A stretch of DNA of 64,000 bases. Source: Paenibacillus beijingensis (GTDB lineage: Bacteria > Bacillota > Bacilli > Paenibacillales > Paenibacillaceae). Positions within the stretch are counted from its first letter, which is position 1; each line of letters opens with the position of its first letter. The notes under the pieces are model-generated. The model was given only the letters and a program-made list of their open reading frames with translations. It made no database searches and was not told the DNA's origin. Location: the NCBI RefSeq assembly GCF_000961095.1, contig NZ_CP011058.1, forward strand, positions 3,933,501-3,997,500. Reading direction: 5' to 3'. The position numbers and the translations under genes were made by a program. Below, in pieces: positions 48,306 through 58,732 of the stretch.

Positions 48306-48393
48306 TTGTTCAAGCGAACATCGATTGTTTGACAAGTACAAATTCGGCTGCTAATGATGTTTTCTTGCATTTTTGCTTATGTGCCACAACTTT

Positions 48394-48569
48394 GAAGTCG
48401 GTGAAAAAAAAGAGCGGAGCGGCCGGTTTGGAGTCGGAGAAGCGGCAGCGTTCGCTTATGTCCCCGGATTCTAACCTTCTTAAGGATTTATTGAATCGAG
48501 GAATCCGGGGACGGAAGCGATTCAAGAGACCCGAATCGGCCGCGCAGCGGCTTACTTCACCGCGCTTTA
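48394..48569 (+). repeat. Modular foldable intergenic element, copy C
   Basis: Between hisS and aspS. Arms GGCCGGTTTGG (48421-48431) and CCGAATCGGCC (48531-48541) pair with two G-U wobbles. The inner perfect 11-bp hairpin is GTCCCCGGATT (48460-48470) with AATCCGGGGAC (48502-48512). Outer arms (CGGTGAA about 48399; TTCACCG about 48556) extend the fold. Conserved blocks GAGCGGAGCGG, GAGTCGGAGAAGCG, GAGACCCGAAT and GCGCAGCGGC are shared with copies A and B. Confidence 0.85.
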
Positions 48570-48596
48570 CCACAAATTATTAAGGGGATGGAAACG

Positions 48597-50426
<1,830 letters not shown>

Positions 50427-50558
50427 CGTCTGCAGAGATTAAGCCGGCAATAGATGAGGGGGCGACGGTCCGCCGCCCCGCATCTGCCGCGGCTTGTAAC
50501 AGACGATAACCTGATGTGCGACTAACGCAACGATTTTAAGGAAGGAGGCTTGCCGTTT

Positions 50559-51314
50559 ATGCTGCACCAATTCTCCCGTACGGAGCTGGCGATCGGTCCG
50601 GAAGGACTGGACATTATGAAGGGAAGCACCGTCGCCGTGCTTGGCATCGGCGGAGTCGGTTCGATCGCTGCGGAAGCGCTCGCCCGTACGGGCGTCGGAC
50701 GAATCGTCCTGATTGACAAGGACGTCGTCGATATTACGAACGTGAACCGTCAAATACACGCGCTTACAACGACGGTCGGAGAGCCGAAAGCCGACCTGAT
50801 GCGCGATCGGATCAAACTGATCAATCCCGATTGCGACGCCGTCAGCCTGCGGATGTTCTACACGGAAGAGACGTACGAGAAGCTGTTCGAGTATCCGCTC
50901 GATTACGTCGTCGACGCTTCGGATACGATTTCGTACAAGATCCATCTGATCAAGCAGTGTCTGGAGCGGGGCATTCCCATTATTTCCAGTATGGGGGCGG
51001 CGAACAAAATGGATCCGACGAAGTTTGAAGTGGTCGACATTTCCAAAACGCATACGGATCCGATCGCCCGCGTCGTCCGCCAGCGCCTGCGCAAGGAAGG
51101 CATCCGCAAAGGGGTAAAGGTTGTCTTTTCGGCCGAGGAGCCGAAGAAGCCGCGCCTCGACGTAACGCAGCGGATCGTGCCGGAGAATGCGCCGGGAATC
51201 CGCAAGGCGCAGCATCCGCCGGCGAGCAACGCTTTCGTGCCACCGGTCGCGGGCCTCATTATGGTCAGCGTCGTCGTGCGGGATTTGCTGGCCAAAGGCG
51301 GAGTGACCGTCTAA
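50559..51314 (+). CDS. tcdA: tRNA threonylcarbamoyladenosine dehydratase TcdA
   Basis: A ThiF/E1-like ATP-dependent enzyme that cyclises t6A to ct6A at position 37 of tRNAs (YrvM in B. subtilis, also next to aspS). The 251-residue protein has the nucleotide-binding motif VLGIGGVGSIAAEALARTG, then LIDKDVVDITNVNRQ and the later VVDASDTISYKIHLI. No catalytic-Cys hairpin beyond C-L-E-R is obvious. ATG 50559 follows GAAGGAGG with 10-bp spacing. Confidence 0.9.
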   Translation: MLHQFSRTELAIGPEGLDIMKGSTVAVLGIGGVGSIAAEALARTGVGRIVLIDKDVVDITNVNRQIHALTTTVGEPKADLMRDRIKLINPDCDAVSLRMFYTEETYEKLFEYPLDYVVDASDTISYKIHLIKQCLERGIPIISSMGAANKMDPTKFEVVDISKTHTDPIARVVRQRLRKEGIRKGVKVVFSAEEPKKPRLDVTQRIVPENAPGIRKAQHPPASNAFVPPVAGLIMVSVVVRDLLAKGGVTV

Positions 51315-51442
51315 CGGAGTGACCGTCAATCGGTGTACAAGCAACTGCTTGTCGCCTATTATACGCGTCCGGCCGCTTGCCTGAAGTCGAATCCCTGCCG
51401 CAGTTCAACCTTGCCCGTGCGTGGCACTTTAGAAATATCGCT

Positions 51443-51496
51443 GCCGTTTGGCCGCCGAAAGAGAAAATAACTCTTGCGCGGCCGGGCGGCATTTTT
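51443..51496 (+). terminator. Intrinsic terminator after tcdA
   Basis: A 13-bp stem with three G-U pairs (51443-51455 with 51478-51490), a nested AAGAG/CTCTT hairpin, then ATTTTT. Confidence 0.7.
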
Positions 51497-51529
51497 CTAT
51501 AACGAAAAAGCATTTTTTGACAAACCGTA

Positions 51530-51558
51530 TTGACCTGATGAACCGTGAGGTTTACCAT
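51530..51558 (+). promoter_or_regulatory. Promoter of the adenosine deaminase gene
   Basis: TTGACC, 17 bp, TACCAT, 35 bp before the start. A TTGACA lies just upstream (51517-51522) but has no matching -10. Confidence 0.55.
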
Positions 51559-51593
51559 CATGCTAATAACTTTCTGTCAGGAGGCCGAACACG

Positions 51594-52619
51594 ATGAACG
51601 AATGGATTAATCGCCTGCCCAAGATTGAACTGCACTGCCACCTGGACGGCTGTGTAAGACCGCAGACGGTAGCGGAAATCTCCGAACGCGAAGGCATCGA
51701 GCTGTCCGCAGACAGTCTGGACGAACTGACCTCCTGGATGAGAGTGCCGCCGTCGTGCACCAGTCTCGTCGAATATTTGAAACGGTTTGAGCTGCCGCTG
51801 CAGTGCATGCAAACCCCGTATGCGCTGGAACGTATCGCACGGGAATTGGCGGAAGACGCCGCTTATGAAAATGTAAAATATATGGAAGTCCGATTTGCTC
51901 CCCATCTCCATACCCGGCAGGGCATGACAGCGGCAGAAGTCATTGCGAGCGTAGGCGCGGGCCTTGCGGCTGCCGAGAAAAACGCCGATATTATCGTGCG
52001 GATGATCGTGATCTGCATGCGTCATCATTCCGTGGAGCTGAACATGGAAGCGGTCCGCGCCGCGGCCCAATTCTTAAGCAAAGGCGTCGTCGGCGTCGAC
52101 TTGGCCGGCGATGAAGCGAATTATCCGCCGGAGCTGCACGAGAGCGTGTTCCAGCTTGCCGATGAGCTTGGCATTCCGGTCACGATCCATGCCGGAGAAG
52201 CGGGAGGGGCGAATAATATCCGCACCGCCGTCGAACGGCTGCATGCGCGGCGGATCGGCCACGGCGTCCGCCTGTATGAGGATGCCGAGGTTGCCCAGCT
52301 GCTTCGCGAGCGGAACGTTCCGCTGGAAATGTGCGTGACCAGCAACGTGCAGACGAAGGCCGTCGATTCCTTCGAGAAGCATCCGATCCGCCTGTATTTG
52401 AACAGAGGGATCGGCGTCACGGTCAATACGGACAACCGCACCGTTTCCGATACCGATTTGACGAAGGAGTACAATTTGCTGTCCCACCGTTTTCAATTTA
52501 AAGCTGCCGACTTTAAAAAAGTCGCCGTTCGGGCGATTGAGGCCGCTTTCGTCGAGCCTGAACTGAAGCCGCAGCTGCTGCGGAAGTTCCAGGAGGAATG
52601 GGAAAAGCTCGGCATATAA
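51594..52619 (+). CDS. add: Adenosine deaminase
   Basis: Converts adenosine to inosine; zinc amidohydrolase of 341 residues. Metal and catalytic motifs are all present: IELHCHLDG (HxH), HAGEAGG, RIGHGVRL and VTVNTDNRTVS (catalytic Asp). ATG 51594 follows CAGGAGG. It is a single gene with its own promoter. Closely related adenine deaminase-like proteins share these motifs, so the substrate could be another aminopurine. Confidence 0.9.
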   Translation: MNEWINRLPKIELHCHLDGCVRPQTVAEISEREGIELSADSLDELTSWMRVPPSCTSLVEYLKRFELPLQCMQTPYALERIARELAEDAAYENVKYMEVRFAPHLHTRQGMTAAEVIASVGAGLAAAEKNADIIVRMIVICMRHHSVELNMEAVRAAAQFLSKGVVGVDLAGDEANYPPELHESVFQLADELGIPVTIHAGEAGGANNIRTAVERLHARRIGHGVRLYEDAEVAQLLRERNVPLEMCVTSNVQTKAVDSFEKHPIRLYLNRGIGVTVNTDNRTVSDTDLTKEYNLLSHRFQFKAADFKKVAVRAIEAAFVEPELKPQLLRKFQEEWEKLGI

Positions 52620-52629
52620 AAGCGAACGT

Positions 52630-52658
52630 TTGTACGCATATGTCCAGTGTGATACAAT
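52630..52658 (+). promoter_or_regulatory. Promoter of rarA
   Basis: TTGTAC, 17 bp, TACAAT, starting 10 bp after the add stop. The transcript would start about 28 bp before the rarA ATG. Confidence 0.7.
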
Positions 52659-52692
52659 TTGCTTACCCTATGGCAAAAGGTTGTGCGAATCA

Positions 52693-54015
52693 ATGGATTT
52701 ATTCAGTTACCAGGAAGCGGAACGGCCGCAGCACAGGCTGCTTGCCGACCGGATGCGGCCGCAGACGCTGGACGAATATATCGGGCAGGAGGATATCGTC
52801 GGCCCCGGGAAGCTGCTGCGGCGGGCGATCGAGAGCGACCAGGTATCGTCCATCCTGCTCTACGGCCCTCCGGGCTGCGGCAAAACGACGCTGGCGCATA
52901 TTATATCCCTTAGCACGGACGGGGATTTTGTCAGGCTGAACGCGGTTGACGCTTCCGTCAAAGATGTGCGCGACGTCATCGAACGCGCCAAGACGAGCAA
53001 GTCGCTTTACGGCCGCAAGACGATTTTGTTTCTCGACGAGGTGCACCGCTTCAACTCCTCGCGGCAGGACGCGCTGCTGCCGGCGGTGGAGCAGGGCATA
53101 ATCGTTTTTATCGGAGCGACGACGGAAAATCCGTTCCATTCCGTCAACGGCGCCCTTCTGTCCCGCTCCACGCTTTTTCAGCTGCATGCGCTCGACAAGC
53201 GGCACGCGCTCGAGGCGATGCGGCGCGCGCTCGCCGATTCCGGCCGCGGGCTCGGGTTTATGGATATCCGTGCGGACGAGGACGCGCTGGAGCATATCGC
53301 GGCCATGGCCGGAGGCGATATCCGCCGGGCGTTGAACGCGCTCGAGCTTGCCGCCGTTACGACGCCGTCCGAACCCGACGGCTCCGTTCGTCTTACGCTT
53401 GAGGTCGCTCAGGAATCAATTCGCAACAAGGCGATTCGCGCCGACGAATCGACGCAGTACGATGTGCTGTCGGCGTTTCACAAGAGCATCCGCGGCTCCA
53501 GCGATGCCGCGCTGTACTGGTTCATGTACGCGGTGGAGAAGCTCGGCATGGACCCGGTGGTTTTCCTGCGGCGGCTTATCGTGGCGTGCAGCGAAGATAT
53601 CGGCCTGGCGAACGTTCAGGCGATGGTGCAGGCGGTGACGGCGATGGACGCCTATCATAAGATCGGCTGGCCCGAGGCCAAATACAATATCGCGCAGGCG
53701 ATTTTGTTTGCGGTCGAGAGTCCGAAGTCCAACGCCACAGCGATGGCGCTGTCCCGCGTCCAGCAGGCGATGGACAGAGCCGGCGCCTCCGATGTTCCGC
53801 TGCATCTGCGCGATGCCCATTACAAGGGCGCAGAGAAGCTCGGTCATACCGGATATTTGTATCCGCACAATTTTCCGGGGCATTATGTCGAGCAGCAGTA
53901 CTTGCCGGACCGGCTGGCGGGCGAAACGTTTTATCAGGCGACCGCTCAAGGCACGGAGGACAAAATCCGCATCAATCAGGAACGGAGAAAAAACAAGCGA
54001 CATTCGGAGTCTTAA
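52693..54015 (+). CDS. rarA: Replication-associated recombination ATPase RarA
   Basis: An AAA+ clamp-loader-like ATPase (RarA/MgsA) acting at stalled forks. The 440-residue protein has Walker A GPPGCGKTT, Walker B LFLDEVHRF, sensor 1 IGATTENPF and the MgsA tetramerisation C-terminus (KLGHTGYLYPHNFPGHYVEQ). ATG 52693 has only a distant AAAAGG Shine-Dalgarno; TTG 52681 in the same frame is an alternative. Confidence 0.94.
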   Translation: MDLFSYQEAERPQHRLLADRMRPQTLDEYIGQEDIVGPGKLLRRAIESDQVSSILLYGPPGCGKTTLAHIISLSTDGDFVRLNAVDASVKDVRDVIERAKTSKSLYGRKTILFLDEVHRFNSSRQDALLPAVEQGIIVFIGATTENPFHSVNGALLSRSTLFQLHALDKRHALEAMRRALADSGRGLGFMDIRADEDALEHIAAMAGGDIRRALNALELAAVTTPSEPDGSVRLTLEVAQESIRNKAIRADESTQYDVLSAFHKSIRGSSDAALYWFMYAVEKLGMDPVVFLRRLIVACSEDIGLANVQAMVQAVTAMDAYHKIGWPEAKYNIAQAILFAVESPKSNATAMALSRVQQAMDRAGASDVPLHLRDAHYKGAEKLGHTGYLYPHNFPGHYVEQQYLPDRLAGETFYQATAQGTEDKIRINQERRKNKRHSES

Positions 54016-54066
54016 CGGTACAATAAAGACCAGGTTTGAGAGCGAAATGACTTCTTTTTCATGATA

Positions 54067-54101
54067 TTTGCCTTTGACAAAAACTATTGGAGTAGTACAA
54101 T
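54067..54101 (+). promoter_or_regulatory. mntH promoter with MntR-like operator
   Basis: TTGACA (54074-54079), 16 bp, TACAAT (54096-54101). TTTGCCTTTGACAAAA (54067-54082) overlaps the -35 box; its left half matches the MntR box half-site TTTGCCTT and its right half is partial. Confidence 0.6.
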
Positions 54102-54149
54102 TGAAATGGCTGTAAATAAAGCGGAATACGTTCATGAATGGGAATGATC

Positions 54150-54195
54150 GGAGGCGCCTGCATATGCTGTTTGCAGGGCACGGTCTCCTTTTTTA
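54150..54195 (+). terminator. Terminator-like hairpin in the mntH leader
   Basis: GGAG/CTCC and CCTGCA/TGCAGG helices followed by six T, between the mntH promoter and its start. It may be an attenuator or the terminator of an upstream transcript. Confidence 0.5.
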
Positions 54196-54255
54196 CTTAA
54201 AGTTTCCCCGGCGCAATTTTAATGCACGATGTCAAAAGAAGTAGGAGGATTAAAG

Positions 54256-55611
54256 ATGGCAGACAAAACGGTCGTATTGAAATCGCCGGAAAAAGGTTGG
54301 AGACGCAGCGGCATGGAGCCTTCACTCGCCGAATCGCATCGTTCGCTTGGCATACCGCGCCGCGGTTCATGGTTTCGCAAATTGCTTGCCTTTATGGGTC
54401 CGGGCTATCTGGTTGCCGTCGGTTATATGGACCCCGGGAACTGGGCGACAGGCATTGCCGGGGGATCGATGTTCGGTTATACGCTGTTGTCTGTCGTCCT
54501 GCTCTCCAATCTGATGGCGATGGTGCTGCAGGCGCTGGCCGGCAAGCTCGGCATTGTTACGGGCCGGGATTTGGCGCAAGCGTGCCGGGATCATTACAGC
54601 AAGCCGGTCTCATTCGTTTTATGGCTGCTTTGCGAATTGGCGATTGCCGCCTGCGATTTGGCGGAATTAATCGGAACGGCAATCGCGCTCAACCTGCTGT
54701 TTGGCATTCCGATGCTGTGGGGAGTTATTTTGACCGCCTTCGATGTGCTGATCGTGCTGCTGCTGCAAAACAAAGGTTTCCGTTACCTGGAAGCACTCGT
54801 CATTACGCTGATCGGCACGATTGGACTGTGCTTTCTGATTGAGCTTGTGTGGGCGCAGCCGGTCGTCTCCGATGTGCTGGGCGGATTTGTTCCGAGCGCC
54901 GAAATCATTCAAAATCCGGAAATGCTTTATATTGCGGTCGGGATTCTCGGGGCGACCGTCATGCCCCACAACCTGTACCTGCACTCATCTATCGTGCAAA
55001 CCCGCAGCTTCGACACGTCTGATGCAGGGAAAAAAGAGGCGATCCGCTTTGCTGCGATCGATTCCTCCGTGGCGCTGTTTATGGCCTTGTTCATTAACGC
55101 CGCCATCCTGATCGTGGCCGGAGCGGTATTTCATACGTCGGGTCATACCGATATCGCTGAAATCGGCGATGCGTACCACCTGCTTTCGCCGCTGCTCGGC
55201 GGAGCCGCGGCCAGCATCCTGTTCGGCGTCGCGCTGCTCGCTTCGGGGCAAAACTCGACGCTGACCGGCACGCTGGCGGGACAAATCGTGATGGAAGGCT
55301 TCCTGAACATTCGCATGCCGGGCTGGCTGCGAAGGCTCGTTACCCGGCTTATCGCCGTCATTCCCGCTGTGATCGTCACGGCGGTCTCAGGTGAGCAGGG
55401 AGCAACCGATCTGCTCATATTAAGCCAGGTTATATTGTCGCTTCAATTATCGTTTGCCGTTATTCCGCTTGTGAAATTTACGGGCGACAAGGCGAAGATG
55501 GGGCGGTTCGCAAACCGGCCGTGGCTGAAAATTTTATCCTGGTCCATCGCCTTTGTCATTGCAGTACTGAATTTTTATCTGCTTTACCAAACGGTAAACA
55601 ATTGGTTCTAA
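54256..55611 (+). CDS. mntH: Nramp-family manganese transporter MntH
   Basis: A proton-coupled divalent-metal (Mn2+) importer with 451 residues and 11 helices. The metal-binding residues are in helix 1 (GYMDPGNWATG) and helix 6 (ATVMPHNLYLHS). ATG 54256 follows TAGGAGGAT; in-frame ATG 54229 lacks a Shine-Dalgarno. The MntR-like box over the promoter supports manganese repression. Confidence 0.94.
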   Translation: MADKTVVLKSPEKGWRRSGMEPSLAESHRSLGIPRRGSWFRKLLAFMGPGYLVAVGYMDPGNWATGIAGGSMFGYTLLSVVLLSNLMAMVLQALAGKLGIVTGRDLAQACRDHYSKPVSFVLWLLCELAIAACDLAELIGTAIALNLLFGIPMLWGVILTAFDVLIVLLLQNKGFRYLEALVITLIGTIGLCFLIELVWAQPVVSDVLGGFVPSAEIIQNPEMLYIAVGILGATVMPHNLYLHSSIVQTRSFDTSDAGKKEAIRFAAIDSSVALFMALFINAAILIVAGAVFHTSGHTDIAEIGDAYHLLSPLLGGAAASILFGVALLASGQNSTLTGTLAGQIVMEGFLNIRMPGWLRRLVTRLIAVIPAVIVTAVSGEQGATDLLILSQVILSLQLSFAVIPLVKFTGDKAKMGRFANRPWLKILSWSIAFVIAVLNFYLLYQTVNNWF

Positions 55612-55653
55612 TCTGCATTTTCCCGCTTTTCGAAAGTAGAATGGGTTTCATAG

Positions 55654-55694
55654 GACTTCGCCTCCGGTTAATGATGAGGGCGAGGTCTTTTTTT
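55654..55694 (+). terminator. Intrinsic terminator after mntH
   Basis: GACTTCGCC pairs with GGCGAGGTC, followed by seven T. Confidence 0.85.
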
Positions 55695-55898
55695 GCGCAA
55701 AAACGCGCAGTCGAGCGTAAAAGAAGCATATTCATGCAACAAGACGTAATAAACTTAACAATAATCTGAAAATTGACCGTTTACCGCCCCATAAGGCGAA
55801 AGCGGCTGCCGGGGCCGCATTGACGGGACGGCCCGAATTGGAATACTCTTATCTTATAATCTTTTTTTATAAATCATTTAGGGAGGTGTGCCTGTCTT

Positions 55899-57296
55899 TT
55901 GCCGATGCCGGCCCGGCCGGGGCGGAAGACGGGGAAATTGTTGAGTGACCCTTTACCATTATGGCTCAGTGCGCTTTTGATTATTGTGTTAGTATTTTTG
56001 AACGGTTTTTTTGTTGCAGCTGAATTTGCCATGGTCAAAGTCCGGGGAAGCCGGATTGATACGCTTGTTTCGGAAGGACATTCGCGTGCCCGATTCGCTT
56101 CGCATGTAACGGGGCACTTGGATGCTTATCTGTCCGCCTGCCAACTGGGAATCACGCTTGCGTCTCTTGGTCTCGGCTGGGTTGGGGAACCCGCCATCGC
56201 AAACGTTCTGGAACCATGGTTTCACGCAATAGGGCTCGATGGAGTGGTTGTGCATACCGTCTCGTTTGTCATCGCATTCTCCTTTATGACCATTTTGCAT
56301 ATCGTATTGGGAGAACTCGCGCCGAAGACATTAGCCATCCGCCAATCGGAGACCGTAACGCTGTGGACCGCTGCGCCGCTCGTCTACTTTCACAAAATCA
56401 TGTATCCGTTCATCTGGGTTTTAAATGGAATGGCGAACTGGCTGCTGAAGCGTGTCGGGATCGAACCGGCTTCGGAGCACGTCTCGGCGCATACCGAGGA
56501 TGAAATTCGCATCTTGATGAAAGAAAGCCATAAAAGCGGTCTGATCGACAAAGTCGAAATGACGCTGATGGACAATATTTTTGAGTTCGTCGAAACGCAC
56601 GCCCGCGAGATTATGATCCCCCGTACGGAGATGATCTGCCTCTCGACCAACGTTCCGTTTGAACAAAACCAAGAAATCGCGCTGCGGGAAATGCATACGC
56701 GTTACCCGGTTTACGAGAACGATAAAGACAATATTATCGGCTTCGTGCATATTAAAGATTTGCTGAAAACGACCGTTCCGGCCCCAACCGACATCCGTCA
56801 GGTAATGCGTCCGATAACGACCGTGCCGGAATCGATGCAGATCAGCACGCTGCTGAAGCTGATGCAGAAGAAGAAAACGCAGATCGCCCTGCTGATCGAT
56901 GAGTACGGCGGCACTTCCGGCCTTGTGACACTGGAGGACATTATGGAAGAAATCGTCGGCGAAATCCAGGACGAATTCGATGAGGAACGGCCGGATATCG
57001 AGAAAAGGGATGAGAGCACCTATTCGCTCAGCGGACTGATGCTGATTGAAGAAGTGAACAGTTTCTTCGGTCTCGATATCGATACGGACGATTACGATAC
57101 GATCGGCGGCTGGATGTATTCCAAGATCGAAATTCCGCCGACGCGCAACCAGCGCGTGACCTATTCCGAAGATGTCGAGTTCATTATCGAAGAAACGGAT
57201 CACCTGCGCATTTCACGCATCACGCTCCACAAAAAGGCTGCAGCGGTAAACGAGTTGCCGGAGGCGGAAGCCGACCTGCAGGTCGGCATGGGATAA
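55899..57296 (+). CDS. CNNM/CorC-family membrane protein (hemolysin C homologue)
   Basis: A 465-residue protein. It has a DUF21/CNNM transmembrane domain (about 15-200; FLNGFFVAAEFAMVKVRGSR), two CBS domains (about 215-345; EIMIPRTEMICLS, MHTRYPVYENDKDNIIGFVH) and a C-terminal CorC/HlyC domain (about 360-450). Relatives such as MpfA/YhdP act in magnesium export. TTG 55899 is 11 bp after GGGAGGTG; TTG 55938 or 55941 (after GACGGGGA) would give the more usual N-terminus. Confidence 0.88.
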   Translation: MPMPARPGRKTGKLLSDPLPLWLSALLIIVLVFLNGFFVAAEFAMVKVRGSRIDTLVSEGHSRARFASHVTGHLDAYLSACQLGITLASLGLGWVGEPAIANVLEPWFHAIGLDGVVVHTVSFVIAFSFMTILHIVLGELAPKTLAIRQSETVTLWTAAPLVYFHKIMYPFIWVLNGMANWLLKRVGIEPASEHVSAHTEDEIRILMKESHKSGLIDKVEMTLMDNIFEFVETHAREIMIPRTEMICLSTNVPFEQNQEIALREMHTRYPVYENDKDNIIGFVHIKDLLKTTVPAPTDIRQVMRPITTVPESMQISTLLKLMQKKKTQIALLIDEYGGTSGLVTLEDIMEEIVGEIQDEFDEERPDIEKRDESTYSLSGLMLIEEVNSFFGLDIDTDDYDTIGGWMYSKIEIPPTRNQRVTYSEDVEFIIEETDHLRISRITLHKKAAAVNELPEAEADLQVGMG

Positions 57297-57300
57297 TGGT

Positions 57301-57328
57301 AGGCCGGGGCTTTCGCCCCGGCCTTTTG
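57301..57328 (+). terminator. Intrinsic terminator after the CNNM gene
   Basis: A perfect 10-bp stem (AGGCCGGGGC with GCCCCGGCCT), a 4-nt loop TTTC, then TTTT. Confidence 0.85.
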
Positions 57329-57548
57329 GTTGTGAGGAACAAGAGCGGCTGGAGATGGAATTCCATCTCCAGTCCTTCGCATCGCACAGCGCTCATCGTT
57401 GCGGCAAGCGCAACATTTACAGAGCAAAAGCGACATACAACAAATGCATCAAGAGCTGATGGAATAGAGCAAAAACCACAAACATGAAAGAACAAGGGAA
57501 ACAAAAAAGTAGAGAGCAACGGCAGCAAGCAATTATTTTGGAAAAACC
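57329..57548. other. Intergenic stretch with a perfect 24-bp palindrome
   Basis: No gene seen. 57349-57372 is a perfect 24-bp inverted repeat with no loop (CTGGAGATGGAA and its complement, centre AATT). The following 170 bp are A-rich and featureless up to the czcD promoter. Confidence 0.7.
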
Positions 57549-57601
57549 TTGACATTAAAGGAGGTTCGAGATTACATTATATATGAACATATGCTCATAT
57601 A
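57549..57601 (+). promoter_or_regulatory. czcD promoter with ArsR/CzrA-type operator
   Basis: TTGACA (57549-57554), 18 bp, TACATT (57573-57578). Immediately downstream is a 22-bp inverted repeat, TATATGAACAT then ATGCTCATATA (57580-57601), with one mismatch. This is the ATATGAAC-type box recognised by SmtB/ArsR regulators such as CzrA. Binding would block transcription start. Confidence 0.75.
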
Positions 57602-57763
57602 TAAAAACGAGAAACTGCAGCAGTTACCAAACGTAGCACTTATAAAGATGATATATTTAAACAGGGACGATAAGGACAATCATAATGTATCATAGCGACG
57701 ATAACGACGTTATTCGCCATTATAACAAGCCGTCTGCCAATGCCGCCAATAGGAGTGATCTGC

Positions 57764-58717
57764 ATGCACAGCCACAGCCACGACAACCAAGGTCATGACC
57801 ATTCACACCATCATCATCACAATCATCATCACCACCATGATTTATCCAAGGAAGGCAACAAAAAAGGACTGAAAATCGCCCTTGCGATCACGCTCGGCAT
57901 TATGCTGTTGGAGTTTGTTGGAGGACTCGTTACAAACAGTCTTGCCTTGCTCTCGGACAGCGGGCATATGCTAAGCGATGCCGCTGCGCTTGTATTAAGC
58001 CTGGTTGCGTTTTGGTTTGCGTCGAAGCCGGCATCACCTCGGAGAACGTTCGGCTATTACCGTTTTGAAATATTGGCCGCTCTGTTCAACGGCATTGCGC
58101 TGTTTTTTATTGCCGGTTTTATAATCTTGGAAGCTTATGAACGATTTTTTGAACCGCCTGTTGTAGCCGGCGGCTCGATGATGCTCATCGCTCTAATCGG
58201 TTTGGCCGCGAATCTGGCAAGCGCCTGGTTCCTTATGCTGAAAGGCGATGTTAAAAACAACGTGAATATGAAGAGTGCTTATATTCACGTTTTAGGTGAC
58301 GCATTGGGTTCGGTAGGCGCAATCGCAGCCGGACTTTGCATGTACTTCTTTGACTGGTATGCGGCAGACCCGATTATCTCCGTTCTTGTGGCTCTTCTGA
58401 TTTTGAAAAGCGCTTGGGGAATCATTACGAATACCGTCCATATCCTGATGGAGGGTACGCCCGGCTCCATTGATCAAACCAAAGTGAAACGGGCATTGGA
58501 AGGCATTGAAGGCGTGAAGAACGTGCATGACTTGCACATTTGGACGATCACTTCCGGACTGGATTCGATGAGCTGCCACGTGCTTGTTGAAGACGGATAT
58601 GATTGCCAAGAAGTATTGCAAAAGGCATTGCAGCTTATGAAACACGACTATCATATCGACCATTGCACAATTCAAGTTGAAAATTCAACGATCCGCCACG
58701 AGCAGACGAAGATATAG
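57764..58717 (+). CDS. czcD: Cation diffusion facilitator CzcD
   Basis: A Zn/Co/Cd-proton antiporter of 317 residues. A His-rich N-terminus (about residues 2-25, with runs of H) probably binds metal. The metal-site residues are intact in helix 2 (SDSGHMLSDAAAL) and helix 5 (YIHVLGDALGS), and a cytoplasmic domain follows (about 215-310). ATG 57764 follows AGGAGTGATC. Operon with czcO and the CzrA-type operator match the B. subtilis czcD-czcO system. Confidence 0.93.
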   Translation: MHSHSHDNQGHDHSHHHHHNHHHHHDLSKEGNKKGLKIALAITLGIMLLEFVGGLVTNSLALLSDSGHMLSDAAALVLSLVAFWFASKPASPRRTFGYYRFEILAALFNGIALFFIAGFIILEAYERFFEPPVVAGGSMMLIALIGLAANLASAWFLMLKGDVKNNVNMKSAYIHVLGDALGSVGAIAAGLCMYFFDWYAADPIISVLVALLILKSAWGIITNTVHILMEGTPGSIDQTKVKRALEGIEGVKNVHDLHIWTITSGLDSMSCHVLVEDGYDCQEVLQKALQLMKHDYHIDHCTIQVENSTIRHEQTKI

Positions 58718-58732
58718 TCGGGGGAAGCTGTG

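Noticed and set aside
48329..48583. An 84-codon frame over repeat copy C, and similar frames over copies A and B
   Set aside because: The coding frame differs between copies, and the conserved feature is base pairing, not amino acids.
54102..54255. A yybP-ykoY manganese riboswitch before mntH
   Set aside because: I do not see the conserved loops of that riboswitch in the leader; only a terminator-like hairpin is present.
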